A stretch of 64,000 nt of DNA from Sporosarcina sp. ACRSL (GCF_022346605.1 NZ_JAKRNT010000005.1:186001-250000); one strand, 5' to 3'. Shown: positions 18,245 through 26,719, counted from the stretch's first letter. The notes: generated by a model from the sequence alone, not told the origin. A program made the numbers and translations.

Positions 18245-19364
18245 AATTCGATTTCCAGCTGTTCAAAATGTCATTCAATCGATTGGCAACCCATTCAATG
18301 TCATATCCTGCTTCGTTGAGGATTACTGTGTTATAGATTTCTTCGAGTCCAATCCGAAGCATATAGCAATAAATGACTTCTCTTGTTTCATCAGAAGTAA
18401 TGTACTTCTTTTTCACTTCCTGAATGAGTGGTTGTAATTTATCTTCATTCCAAAAGAGTAAATTGGCTTTATCGTATAAATGGTCTCCGTACAATGCCAA
18501 GCTCCAATCGATGATGCCTGTTATTTGGTTATCCTCGGCCAATAAGTTGTATGAGCCTACATCTCCGTCGACAAGATGCTTTTTGGTGGAATTGATGCAG
18601 CTTATATGGGACCTCAACTCTTGAATGGCATGTTGAACAACATCCGAATCCAATCCCTTTTCCTCTAATGACGACCAATTATAAATGTCATTGTTGTAAA
18701 CCGCCTTGATAAAATCGATCCAACTTGGGTAGGAAGCATTTCCTGTGCCATCAAAATAGCCATAGCCTTCCTTTTCTACTTCAATCGATTCCAACATTTC
18801 GAATGTTTGTAAGACAGCAGGGACGATGTCGAGTAATTGCTGGCTGTTGAGGTCAAACAATTTATTGCCTTCGATATATTCGGATATAGCGTAGGCTACC
18901 TCATCTGTCTCGTGAATCTCTACTACATGACGGACAGGCAACGTGTTAGAAAGTTTTTGATCAATGAACTGTTCTTTTTGAAAACCTTTAAGATTTCCTA
19001 CTTGAAAAATAAACCGTTGCTTGCCTTGTTCGAAGAAGTACGTTTGGGAAGCGAGACCGCCAGTCAATTCTTTCACATTGATCGCTTCCGGGTAATGTGT
19101 TGTGATCAATGTTTTGATTTCCTCTATTGAAAGTTTCTTACTCATAACAGATTCTCCTTTAAAATGGATTTTCCCTAACAGCAACTCATCCAACGAGAGA
19201 TTATAAATTTGGCTAAGTGAAATTATAGAGTCAATATCGGGATAGTTTTTACCAACTTCCCAATTCGATAATGTTTGTCGTGTGATATTCAGTTCCATGG
19301 CAACTTGCTCTTGTGTCAAACCTGATTTTTTTCTCCTGAGTTTTAATTTTTCTCCAAGATTCAT
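18243..19364 (-). CDS. XRE-type HTH fused to aminoglycoside phosphotransferase-like kinase
   Basis: A 373-aa fusion. The N-terminal ~65 residues are a Cro/CI helix-turn-helix (LKLRRKKSGLTQEQVAMELN, then TRQTLSNWEVGKNYPDID). From about residue 75 a small-molecule kinase domain follows with catalytic loop VDGDVGSYNLL and metal site GIIDWS, resembling hygromycin phosphotransferases; the usual His of the HGD motif is Asp here. ATG 19364 has AAGGAGGTGG upstream. A second strong site, AAAGGAGA, lies inside the frame 8 nt before ATG 19145 (MSKKLS), so the kinase may also be made alone. Substrate unknown. Confidence 0.82.
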   Translation of the reverse strand: MNLGEKLKLRRKKSGLTQEQVAMELNITRQTLSNWEVGKNYPDIDSIISLSQIYNLSLDELLLGKIHFKGESVMSKKLSIEEIKTLITTHYPEAINVKELTGGLASQTYFFEQGKQRFIFQVGNLKGFQKEQFIDQKLSNTLPVRHVVEIHETDEVAYAISEYIEGNKLFDLNSQQLLDIVPAVLQTFEMLESIEVEKEGYGYFDGTGNASYPSWIDFIKAVYNNDIYNWSSLEEKGLDSDVVQHAIQELRSHISCINSTKKHLVDGDVGSYNLLAEDNQITGIIDWSLALYGDHLYDKANLLFWNEDKLQPLIQEVKKKYITSDETREVIYCYMLRIGLEEIYNTVILNEAGYDIEWVANRLNDILNSWKSN

Positions 19365-19454
19365 TATCACCACCTCCTTAATTGAATCTTCTCAGAATTC
19401 AAAAGGTAAATCTAGCAAGCATTCATTGCATATAGCTGTTTAGTAAATAAAAAT

Positions 19455-19520
19455 AATGAGTGATTACTCACTATACAATCCGATTTTCATAGAGTATACT
19501 AAAGTGAGTAATCACTCACT
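19455..19520. promoter_or_regulatory. Twin operator and promoter of ABC exporter operon
   Basis: Two 18-bp palindromes: AGTGAGTAATCACTCACT (19503-19520, 7-bp perfect arms) and AATGAGTGATTACTCACT (19455-19472, one mismatch), with centres 48 bp apart. A TATACT -10 candidate lies between them at 19495-19500. Likely operators for the TetR-family regulator encoded as the third gene of the operon (21308). Confidence 0.75.
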
Positions 19521-19541
19521 ATGAAAAAGAGGTGACCATCA

Positions 19542-20273
19542 ATGAATAAAAGTGAAGTATGCGTCTCTGTCCGCAACGTCTCCAAAAGCTTTGGCAAGCA
19601 TCAAGTTCTGAAAGGGATTAACCTCGATATTTACGAAGGGGAGATCTTCGGCTTGCTTGGACCGTCCGGAGCGGGGAAGACGACATTGGTGAAGGAGTTG
19701 GCGGGACTCGACGAGCCGACGGAAGGGGAGAATTATTTATTTCAACAGAGGATGCCTTCGTTAGATCTGATTAGACGCATCGGGTATATGGCACAATCGG
19801 ACGCACTATACGAGGAATTGTCGGCGAAGGAAAATCTCCAATTCTTCGCTGAACTGTATGGGTTAAAAGGAGAAAAACGAATGGAGCGAATCAGCAAAGT
19901 GATGGAGCTCGTCCAGCTTTCGGGTGACATGACGAAACTCGTGTCGAACTACTCGGGTGGAATGAAAAGAAGATTGTCGCTTGCGATTGCGCTTCTTCAT
20001 GAACCGGAATTACTCATCCTCGACGAGCCGACCGTCGGAATCGATCCGGTCCTACGGAAAAGCATTTGGAAAGCATTTACCGATTTGAAGGCGGAAGGGA
20101 AGACGCTCATCGTTACGACCCACGTCATGGATGAAGCGGATAAATGCGATCGTCTCGGGCTGATCCGTGACGGCAAACTGATTGCGGTCGGCACGCCAGC
20201 TGAGCTGAAAAAGGAAACGAACTCTTCGACAATCGAGGAAGCGTTTCTTGTATTCGGAGGTGAGGAACGATGA
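19542..20273 (+). CDS. ABC exporter ATPase subunit
   Basis: 243-aa nucleotide-binding protein. Walker A GPSGAGKTT, signature SGGMKRRLS, Walker B LLILDEPTVGIDP and H-loop TTHVMDEADK mark it as a drug/antibiotic (CcmA/NatA-like) exporter ATPase. AAGAGGTG precedes ATG 19542. It overlaps the permease start by 4 nt, and the operon ends with a TetR regulator. Substrate unknown; probably an efflux pump for a hydrophobic toxin. Confidence 0.9.
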   Translation: MNKSEVCVSVRNVSKSFGKHQVLKGINLDIYEGEIFGLLGPSGAGKTTLVKELAGLDEPTEGENYLFQQRMPSLDLIRRIGYMAQSDALYEELSAKENLQFFAELYGLKGEKRMERISKVMELVQLSGDMTKLVSNYSGGMKRRLSLAIALLHEPELLILDEPTVGIDPVLRKSIWKAFTDLKAEGKTLIVTTHVMDEADKCDRLGLIRDGKLIAVGTPAELKKETNSSTIEEAFLVFGGEER

Positions 20274-21298
20274 GAGTGATGGCATTAGTGAAACGGATTC
20301 TCCGTCAACTCGTCCGGGATAAACGGACGATTGGACTGCTTATTTTCGCGCCGATTCTTGTGCTGACGATGCTTTATTTTGTCTTTAACGGTGAGGATTA
20401 TATCCCGAAAATCGGGTTGGTCGATGTGCCGGAAATGCTCGCTGACCAAATCAACACAGAAGGTGCGCAAGTAACGTTCTTCGAAACGGAAACAAAAGCA
20501 AAGGAAAGCCTTGCCGCGCAGGAACTCGACGGCTATTTGAAGATTGAAGGCAATACTCCCGCCATCGTTCTTGAAGGAAGTGATCCAAGCGTCACGGGTG
20601 CCACGATGAAATGGCTACAGAACGCATTGCCGAAACCGCCGCAAGCAGTCGACATTCCCGAATTGGAAGTTACCTACTTGCACGGTTCAAGCGACATGGG
20701 GCAGTTTGATTATTTCGGTCCCGTCCTACTCGGATTTTTCGTGTTCTTTTTCGTCTTCCTCATCGCAGGCGTTTCATTTTTGCGCGAACGGACGACGGGC
20801 ACACTCGAACGACTTCTCGCTAGCCCATTGCGGAAATGGGAAATCGTTGCCGGCTACGTCATCGGCTTTGGACTTTTCACGACAATCCAGTCTACAATAA
20901 TAACAGCGTATGCGATTTATGTGCTCGGCATGGTGATGGAAGGGGCCTTCATATACGTGCTCCTAATCATCCTCATCCTAGCAATGACTGCGCTGACGCT
21001 TGGCATCCTACTTTCATCATTCGCCCATAACGAACTGCAAATGATGCAATTCATCCCGATTGTCGTCGTGCCGCAAGTGTTCTTTTCCGGCCTGTTCAAC
21101 TTGGAGACGATTGCCGAGTGGCTCAGCTGGATCAGCTACTTTACACCTCTTTATTATGCCGCTGAAGCGTTACGCGACGTCATGGTAAGAGGTGCCGGAT
21201 TTGGCGACATCATGATAAACCTGTTCATACTTGCAGGATTCTGCCTGCTATTCATTGGAATGAACATCGCCGTTCTACGCAAATATCGCAAAATTTAG
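20270..21298 (+). CDS. ABC-2 type exporter permease
   Basis: 342-aa membrane subunit. One helix near residues 15-40, then a soluble extracytoplasmic domain to about 145, then five to six helices with the ABC-2 hallmarks FLRERTTGTLERLLASPLRKWEI (given here only for its ERTTGTLERLLASP core) and a late PLYYAAEALRDVM segment. Start at 20270 overlaps the ATPase stop. It pairs with the upstream ATPase and is followed 9 nt later by tetR. Confidence 0.9.
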   Translation: MRVMALVKRILRQLVRDKRTIGLLIFAPILVLTMLYFVFNGEDYIPKIGLVDVPEMLADQINTEGAQVTFFETETKAKESLAAQELDGYLKIEGNTPAIVLEGSDPSVTGATMKWLQNALPKPPQAVDIPELEVTYLHGSSDMGQFDYFGPVLLGFFVFFFVFLIAGVSFLRERTTGTLERLLASPLRKWEIVAGYVIGFGLFTTIQSTIITAYAIYVLGMVMEGAFIYVLLIILILAMTALTLGILLSSFAHNELQMMQFIPIVVVPQVFFSGLFNLETIAEWLSWISYFTPLYYAAEALRDVMVRGAGFGDIMINLFILAGFCLLFIGMNIAVLRKYRKI

Positions 21299-21307
21299 GA
21301 GGGACTC

Positions 21308-21949
21308 ATGAAAGACGAAAATATGTTTGAAGAACTACTGCAGGAAGACGACAGCTTAACAGAAAAACAGCGGCAAATCCTCATCGCAGCTACTGAAATG
21401 TTCGCAGAAAAAGGCTTTGCCGCGACATCAACAAATGAAATCGCCAAAAAAGCAGGGGTCGCAGAAGGTACAATCTTCCGCCATTACAAGACGAAAAAGG
21501 ACCTCCTGCTTTCCATTGTCACACCAATGATGCTCAAAATGCTTGGTCCCATCATTTTGAAAGACTTGAATAAAGTGCTGAACAAAGATTTCGAGCACTT
21601 CGAAGACTTCGTACGCGCGATGATCAAAAACCGCCAGGAATTCCTTGAGAAAAACTTGAAAGTCGTCCAAATCTTTCTCCAGGAAGTCCCGTTCCACCCC
21701 GAACTGAAAGAGCAATTCATCGAGCACATCGGAAAAAAAGTAATCAACCGCTTGATTCAGATTATCGAACACTACCAATCGAAAGGCCAGATCGTCAAGT
21801 TGCCCGCAACAACCGTCATCCGCCTCGCAGCTCCGACAATCATGGGCTTCTTCGCCACAAAATACGTCCTCGGCGTAAAATGGGATGACGAGGAGGAAAT
21901 CAATCGAATGATCCACTTCCTCAAAAAAGGCCTTGCCCCGGAGGAATGA
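21308..21949 (+). CDS. TetR family transcriptional regulator
   Basis: 213-aa regulator. The N-terminal helix-turn-helix domain (about 20-65) reads ILIAATEMFAEKGFAATSTN and IAKKAGVAEGTIFRHYKTKK; the remaining helices form a ligand pocket. GGAGGG lies 5-10 nt before ATG 21308. Being the last gene of the ABC exporter operon, it most likely autorepresses through the 18-bp palindromes at 19455-19520. Ends just before a strong terminator. Confidence 0.92.
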   Translation: MKDENMFEELLQEDDSLTEKQRQILIAATEMFAEKGFAATSTNEIAKKAGVAEGTIFRHYKTKKDLLLSIVTPMMLKMLGPIILKDLNKVLNKDFEHFEDFVRAMIKNRQEFLEKNLKVVQIFLQEVPFHPELKEQFIEHIGKKVINRLIQIIEHYQSKGQIVKLPATTVIRLAAPTIMGFFATKYVLGVKWDDEEEINRMIHFLKKGLAPEE

Positions 21950-21956
21950 ATGAAAA

Positions 21957-21980
21957 GAAGGTCTCGCACCTTCTTTTTTT
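21957..21980 (+). terminator. Terminator after tetR gene
   Basis: GAAGGT-CTCGC-ACCTTC stem followed by seven T. Confidence 0.9.
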
Positions 21981-21990
21981 GTTGGAAACC

Positions 21991-22260
21991 CGCATAAATC
22001 CGTCCAGATGCGCATAAATAGAGAAATCTACGCATTAATCCATCAAGCTACGCATAAATAAAGAAATCGACGCATAAACCAAGAAATCTACGCATAACTC
22101 TGTCCAGATGCGCATAAATCAAGAAATCTACGCATAACTCTGTCCAGATGCGCATAAATCAAGAAATCTACGCATAAATCCGTCCGGCTACGCATAAATC
22201 ATGAAATCAATGCATAAACCGTGCCAGATACGCATAAATCCCTGTATCCGCGCATAACCA
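21991..22260. repeat. Tandem array, 14 units of exactly 20 nt with CGCATAAAT core
   Basis: Units begin at 21991 and every 20 nt to 22251 without one indel. Each starts CGCATAAAT (variants CGCATTAAT, CGCATAACT, TGCATAAAC). The second half alternates mainly between CGTCCAGATG and AAGAAATCTA types, giving a partial 40-nt higher-order period. It fills most of the gap between the tetR terminator and comFB. No coding potential is seen. Confidence 0.88.
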
Positions 22261-22397
22261 TGAAAACATTTCCATCCTACATTCACAACCAACTCCAACA
22301 ATGTTACAATTGATGAAAATATAACCAATCCTAATGGCGGTCCATCTCCAAAGCTCAACATCCGCCGCGGAATAGATCCTAGGGGGGTTACGAAAAC

Positions 22398-22682
22398 ATG
22401 CCAGTATACAACGTAATGGAAGAAGTCGTCCAAGCCGTATTGCAACAATACAAAAAAGAACTTCAACTGAATTGCGATTGTGACAGATGCAAAGACGACA
22501 TCATGGCAATCGCACTCAACGAGCTCAAGCCACAATACATCGTCAACGAAAAACATAGCCCGTACATCCGTGCCGCCCACGTCGCCGATCGGCAAGCCGC
22601 CACGAACATCCTCTCCACCGTCGTAAAAGCAGCACGAATCGTCTCCGCATCACCCCGCTGCGAAAACACAAAAAAAGAGTAG
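22398..22682 (+). CDS. comFB: Late competence development protein ComFB
   Basis: 94-aa protein matching ComFB: VYNVMEEVVQAVLQQYKKEL, the cysteine cluster CDCDRCKDDIMAIALNELKP and YVVNEKHS-like segment YIVNEKHSPYIRAA. The cysteines suggest metal binding. AGGGGGG precedes ATG 22398. In B. subtilis comFB lies between comFA and comFC, but here comFA and comFC overlap directly at 29180 and comFB stands 5 kb away. Function is not well defined; some ComFB-family proteins bind cyclic dinucleotides, which is not testable here. Confidence 0.82.
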   Translation: MPVYNVMEEVVQAVLQQYKKELQLNCDCDRCKDDIMAIALNELKPQYIVNEKHSPYIRAAHVADRQAATNILSTVVKAARIVSASPRCENTKKE

Positions 22683-22707
22683 GCCGGGAGAAATCCCGAG
22701 CCTACTC
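22677..22707. terminator. Bidirectional terminator between comFB and flagellin-like gene
   Basis: GAGTAGGC-C-GGGA-GAAA-TCCC-GA-GCCTACTC stem shared by the ends of the two convergent genes. Confidence 0.8.
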
Positions 22708-23518
22708 ACTTCGAAAACAACGACATCACACTATGGATATTCTGATTCACCTGTTTCACAAGCAAATGATCGCCTTGCTGACGAATGTCCAAATTGACGA
22801 AGTTCATCATTTCCTTCGCCATATCCGTATCCTCCAGCAACGAAAGCGACTTCGTCAAATTATTCTCGAACGTTAAAGCATTCGTCAAATGATGCTCGAC
22901 GGCTTCCATGTTTGATCCGATTCGCGTCAAATGACTTGAAACCGTTTTAATTGCGTCATCGATTTTTGTAATTAACGATTCTGCAAGATCCCGCAACTCC
23001 AACGAAGCACCTTTAAGGTCAAGCGCTTCCGAACTAACATCCACAAGCGTAATCTGCATCTGCTGCCCGGGATTCGCCCCAACTTGCAACGTCAACGAAC
23101 CGTTCTGCCCCAAAATCTTCTTCGTATTGAACTCAAGTTTCGTCGCCGTATCATCTACTGCCTCAAGTAACTGATCAAGCTCCAATTGACTCGCCGCCCG
23201 GTCATTCACCGTCAGCGTATCATTCGAACTCATGACCGCAAGCTCGCGCGCCCGCTGCAGCAGGCCATTCACATTGTTCAGCCCTTCATTCGAAGCCTCC
23301 AGCAAAGACAGCCCATCCTGCATATTGCTCTGCGCCCGCGAAATCCCGCGGATCTGTGCACGCATCGTCTCTGATATCGACAGCCCCGACGCATTATCGC
23401 TGCCTTTCGCAATCTTCGTTCCAGACCCGAGCTTCAACAAACTCTTCTCGATCTGGCCCGCATTCCGCATCGATCGGTTTGCCGAAACCGCAATATGCTC
23501 TGAACTCAAAACACGCAT
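22706..23518 (-). CDS. Atypical flagellin-like protein
   Basis: 270-aa protein with conserved flagellin terminal domains but lacking the canonical start. The N-terminal half keeps LGSGTKIAKGSDNASGLSIS, then MRAQIRGISRAQSNMQDGLS, and the C-terminal half keeps LLEDTDMAKEMMNFVNLDI. The final residues HSVMSLFSK differ from the usual PQGVLQLLR end of the main flagellin. The central domain is minimal. ATG 23518 lies behind a weak ribosome site and a sigma-D-like promoter at 23559-23585. It is divergent from a FliS-like gene. Likely a minor or alternative filament protein. Confidence 0.85.
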   Translation of the reverse strand: MRVLSSEHIAVSANRSMRNAGQIEKSLLKLGSGTKIAKGSDNASGLSISETMRAQIRGISRAQSNMQDGLSLLEASNEGLNNVNGLLQRARELAVMSSNDTLTVNDRAASQLELDQLLEAVDDTATKLEFNTKKILGQNGSLTLQVGANPGQQMQITLVDVSSEALDLKGASLELRDLAESLITKIDDAIKTVSSHLTRIGSNMEAVEHHLTNALTFENNLTKSLSLLEDTDMAKEMMNFVNLDIRQQGDHLLVKQVNQNIHSVMSLFSK

Positions 23519-23558
23519 TCCATCACCCCAATTCCAACATTCGTCAACTTCTCTTTTT

Positions 23559-23602
23559 ATATCGGCTCCAAATCATTCAAATGAACAGAAAAAAGCCGAT
23601 AC
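23559..23602. promoter_or_regulatory. Overlapping divergent sigma-D-type promoters
   Basis: Minus strand: TTCA-N15-GCCGATAT (-10 at 23566-23559). Plus strand: TTCA-N15-GCCGATAC (-10 at 23595-23602). Both -35 elements come from the shared 10-bp block TTCAAATGAA at 23576-23585. The -10 boxes match the flagellar sigma-D consensus; the -35 boxes match TAAA only partly. Confidence 0.65.
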
Positions 23603-23630
23603 TAAAGAAAAAGCGACAGGGGAATTACTC

Positions 23631-24038
23631 ATGACAACCGTAGACATCGAAAAAGCGATCCAAATCTACAAAGAAGCAAGCGCATCAACACTTTCCATGA
23701 TGGAATACGTCCTTCTCCTGCTTAACGAATTCCAAAAAAACGTCCAGCATTGCAAGCAGGCAATAGAAGCAGGCGACAACGACGAACGTGACCGAACACT
23801 GAAAAAAGCCCAAGACTTCCTCTTCGAATTGATGACGACGACCGACCACGAAGCAGAACGAAGCGACCGGCTAATGGTCATTTACCTACATATGAACCAA
23901 TGCCTAGTCCAGACGCATATGGCCAAAACAGATGACCTGCTCGGCCATGTCGAAGAAATAACCGTTCAGCTAATCGCGTCATGGCAAGTCGCAAAGCAAG
24001 TAACGCGACGCAGAAATTTCACGACGGACCGCCTTTGA
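23631..24038 (+). CDS. FliS-like flagellin export chaperone
   Basis: 135-aa helical protein of FliS size. Diagnostic segments are IQIYKEASASTLSMMEYVLLL, the KKAQDFLFELMTTTD core and VEEITVQLIASWQVAKQ near the end. FliS binds the C-terminal helix of flagellin in the cytoplasm and prevents premature assembly. AGGGGAA precedes ATG 23631. Its promoter overlaps that of the divergent atypical flagellin, its probable client. No fliD-fliS-fliT set follows the main hag gene in this window, so this may be a dedicated or relocated copy. The repeat array starts 3 nt after the stop. Confidence 0.78.
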   Translation: MTTVDIEKAIQIYKEASASTLSMMEYVLLLLNEFQKNVQHCKQAIEAGDNDERDRTLKKAQDFLFELMTTTDHEAERSDRLMVIYLHMNQCLVQTHMAKTDDLLGHVEEITVQLIASWQVAKQVTRRRNFTTDRL

Positions 24039-24040
24039 AG

Positions 24041-24480
24041 GAGAAGTTTCCGGGTGAATACGAGAACTTATTCCGTATTTACGAGAAGTTTCCGGGTGAA
24101 TATGAGAACTCTTTTGGCACTTACGAGAACTTCCCGTTAGAATATGAGAACACTTTCCGTAGTTACGAGAAGTTTCCGGGTGAATATGAGAACTCTTTGC
24201 GCAGTTACGAGAACTTCCCGTTAGAATATGAGAACTCTTTCCGTATTTACGAGAAGTTTCCGGGTGAATATGAGAACACTTTTGGCACTTACGAGAACTT
24301 CCCGTTAGAATATGAGAACTCTTTCCGTAGATACGAGAAGTTTCCGGGTGAATATGAGAACTCTTTGCGCAGTTACGAGAACTTCCCGTTAGAATAAGAG
24401 AACTCTTTCCGTAGTTACGAGAAGTTTCCGGGTGAATATGAGACTCTTTGCGCAGTTACGAGAACTCCCAGGAACACACG
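24041..24480. repeat. Tandem array, about 21 units of 21 nt with 84-nt higher-order period
   Basis: All units start GAGAA. Type A (GAGAAGTTTCCGGGTGAATA plus T or C) recurs at 24083, 24167, 24251, 24335 and 24419, exactly 84 nt apart, with an extra copy at 24041. Type B (GAGAACTTCCCGTTAGAATA plus T or A) recurs at 24125, 24209, 24293 and 24377, also 84 nt apart. Units between them are GAGAACTCTTT-NCG-types ending TTAC. The last units are irregular. One frame stays open for most of the array and would give seven-residue repeats (YENFPLE, YEKFPGE), but it lacks a ribosome site. Confidence 0.87.
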
Positions 24481-24509
24481 GCATTTGCGATTCCCGGGAC
24501 GTCCCGTTA

Positions 24510-25286
24510 TCATCTCCCTTTGAACAACGGTTTCCGCTTCTCCGCAAACGCAGCTAGCGCCTCCAACCGGTCCTCCGTCGGAATGGTGATTTCATACGCC
24601 TTCCGCTCGATTGCAAGCCCGGTTTGCAAATCGGTGTTCATTCCATGCCTAATGGCAAATTTAGCCTGCTGCAACGCAATTGGACCGTTTGCGAGCAGCT
24701 GCTCTGTAAATCGGTCCACCGTCTCCTTCAAACCGTCTGCAGTAGCCACACCCGTCACCATGCCATACAAATACGCCTCATCCGCCTTTAATCGCTTCGC
24801 CGTTAAAATAAGCTCCATCGCTTTCGCTTCGCCAATGAGCCTCGGCAGCCGCTGCGTTCCGCCAGCTCCCGGAATGATCGCAAGCCCCGTTTCCGTCAGC
24901 CCCATGACAGCCGTGTCCGCTGCGAACCTGAAATCACACGCAAGCGCAAGCTCCATTCCGCCGCCGAATGCATAGCCATTCAACATCGCAATCGTCGGCT
25001 GCGGCAAATTCTCCACCATCGTAAACACTTCGCCGATTTTATAAATATTCCGTTTTACTTGTGAATCCGTCAGCTGCCGTCTTTCCTTCAAATCGGCCCC
25101 CACGCTGAATGCCCGGTCCCCAGCCCCTGTAAAAATGACAACCCGGATATCGGGATTGATGCGGATTGACTCGATTACTTGTCCTAGTTCTGTAAGCATA
25201 TTGTAATTGAAAGCATTCATCGCTTCCGGGCGGTGGAGCGTCACCTTTGCGATATGTCCTTGTTGTTCAAATAATAGCGTTTCCAT
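24510..25286 (-). CDS. Enoyl-CoA hydratase/isomerase family protein
   Basis: 258-aa crotonase-fold protein, full length. Hydrates 2-enoyl-CoA in beta-oxidation or branched-chain degradation. The oxyanion-hole segments are FSVGADLKERR and NGYAFGGGMELALACDFR; the catalytic Glu region reads GLTETGLAIIPGAGGTQRLPR. Start ATG 25286 with GGGAGGAG upstream. It is a lone gene on the - strand between a repeat array and the divergent EAL-HDOD gene. Resembles methylglutaconyl-CoA hydratase and EchA relatives; exact substrate open. Confidence 0.9.
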   Translation of the reverse strand: METLLFEQQGHIAKVTLHRPEAMNAFNYNMLTELGQVIESIRINPDIRVVIFTGAGDRAFSVGADLKERRQLTDSQVKRNIYKIGEVFTMVENLPQPTIAMLNGYAFGGGMELALACDFRFAADTAVMGLTETGLAIIPGAGGTQRLPRLIGEAKAMELILTAKRLKADEAYLYGMVTGVATADGLKETVDRFTEQLLANGPIALQQAKFAIRHGMNTDLQTGLAIERKAYEITIPTEDRLEALAAFAEKRKPLFKGR

Positions 25287-25420
25287 TGTTTGTCTCCTCC
25301 CATTCCCTAACTTTCTTACAACATATCATTTTTCACAACTTCAATCTATTAAAATAGTTTGAAAATTTATAGTCAAAGAGGACTAGTTTTGGTATACTGT
25401 TTGCATTGAGGGGTGGGAGA

Positions 25421-26656
25421 ATGGAAGTGCATATATTTGTAGGCAGACAGCCGATCTTAGACAGTGAAGGTCGCATCTATGGATACGAATTACTTTATCG
25501 GAATAGTGAGCGGAATAGCTTTCCGAACATCGATCCCGAACAGGCGACGATCCAATTGCTTGTCAATACGTTTCTGTCGATCGGCGTCGATCAGATCTCG
25601 GGAAACTCGAAGTCTTTCATTAATTTTTCCGGTGATCTGCTTATCAAAGATATTTTTTCAAGCTTGAAGCCGGAGTATGTCGTCATCGAAATTTTAGAAG
25701 ACGTCGAAATTACACCGACACTCATTTCGAGAATTAAGGAAATCAAACAAGATGGATTTCAGCTTGCGCTTGACGACTTTATCTTGCAAGACCAATATGC
25801 CTTACATAACGAACTGTTCGATCTCATCGATTACGTGAAAGTGGATTTCCTCAATGTCGATGAAGAGGGCAGAAAAACGATCGAAAGATTCATAAAAAAA
25901 TATCCGCATATTAAGATGCTTGCGGAAAAAATTGAAACTGAGGAACAATTCCAGCAAGCGAAAATAAGCGGATATGACCTTTTCCAAGGTTATTTCTTCG
26001 CTAAACCCGATATCATTAAAGGCGTCGAAATACCCGCGAACCTCAATTTGCATATGCAAATCATTAACAGGTTGAATGACAACGCTCCGAACATTGACGA
26101 AATCGCAACTCTAATCCTCCATGACATTTCACTCACATACAAATTATTGCGATTCATTAATACACTCAATTTCAGCATCCCGAAAAGTGTCGGCTCCGTC
26201 AAACAGGCAATCGTCCTGATTGGATTACGTGAACTGCGTAGATGGATGCGGATTTTAATGCTGCAAGATATTAGCGATCATTCATCAAGTGGCCGCATTA
26301 AAGCGCTTGTTTCTTATTCGATGTCACGAGCCAAAATGTGTGAACTCGTCGCAGTCCGTATGGGGTATCCGAACGGCGACGAACATTTCTTTGTCGGATT
26401 GTTCTCGTTGCTGGACGCCATTATGAAGCGCAGCTGGAACGATATATTGCCAATGTTCCCATTCTCCGAGAAAGTGGCGGAAACGTTACTTGGCAAGAAG
26501 ACGAGCATGACGACTTACTTGGAGCTCGCCATTGCTACGGAACGATTCGATTTGGAGAAAATCGAGAAAATCAGTAAACAGCTTGGGATATCGAAAGAAG
26601 AGATTGCATTGTTTTCCAATAAAGCAAACCAGTGGGCACAGATGATTGAAAGATGA
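25421..26656 (+). CDS. EAL-HDOD signalling protein (YuxH-like)
   Basis: 411-aa two-domain protein. The N-terminal EAL-type domain (about 1-200) starts FVGRQPILDSEGRIYGYELLYR. The EAL signature itself is degenerate (ELLYR), so c-di-GMP hydrolysis is unlikely. An HDOD domain (about 205-400) contains IATLILHDISLTYKLLRFIN and SVKQAIVLIGLRELRRW. Such CheY-less EAL-HDOD proteins act as signalling adaptors in motility and stress; the role is unproven here. ATG 25421 has AGGGGTGGGA upstream; the TTG at 25406 is less likely. A TATACT -10 candidate lies near 25393. Confidence 0.87.
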   Translation: MEVHIFVGRQPILDSEGRIYGYELLYRNSERNSFPNIDPEQATIQLLVNTFLSIGVDQISGNSKSFINFSGDLLIKDIFSSLKPEYVVIEILEDVEITPTLISRIKEIKQDGFQLALDDFILQDQYALHNELFDLIDYVKVDFLNVDEEGRKTIERFIKKYPHIKMLAEKIETEEQFQQAKISGYDLFQGYFFAKPDIIKGVEIPANLNLHMQIINRLNDNAPNIDEIATLILHDISLTYKLLRFINTLNFSIPKSVGSVKQAIVLIGLRELRRWMRILMLQDISDHSSSGRIKALVSYSMSRAKMCELVAVRMGYPNGDEHFFVGLFSLLDAIMKRSWNDILPMFPFSEKVAETLLGKKTSMTTYLELAIATERFDLEKIEKISKQLGISKEEIALFSNKANQWAQMIER

Positions 26657-26719
26657 ACTCTATGTCATTTCTTTTCACCTGCATTTTTAGTAGAATAGTC
26701 TGCAGGAGTTGATAAGAAA

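Noticed and set aside
22188-22595. 135-aa minus-strand frame opposite comFB
   Set aside because: Antisense shadow of comFB extending into the repeat array, with no ribosome site.
23981-24397. Long + strand open frame through the 84-nt repeat array
   Set aside because: Its start lies inside the FliS-like gene in another frame, there is no ribosome site, and the peptide is pure repeat. Openness follows from the 21-nt period being a multiple of three.
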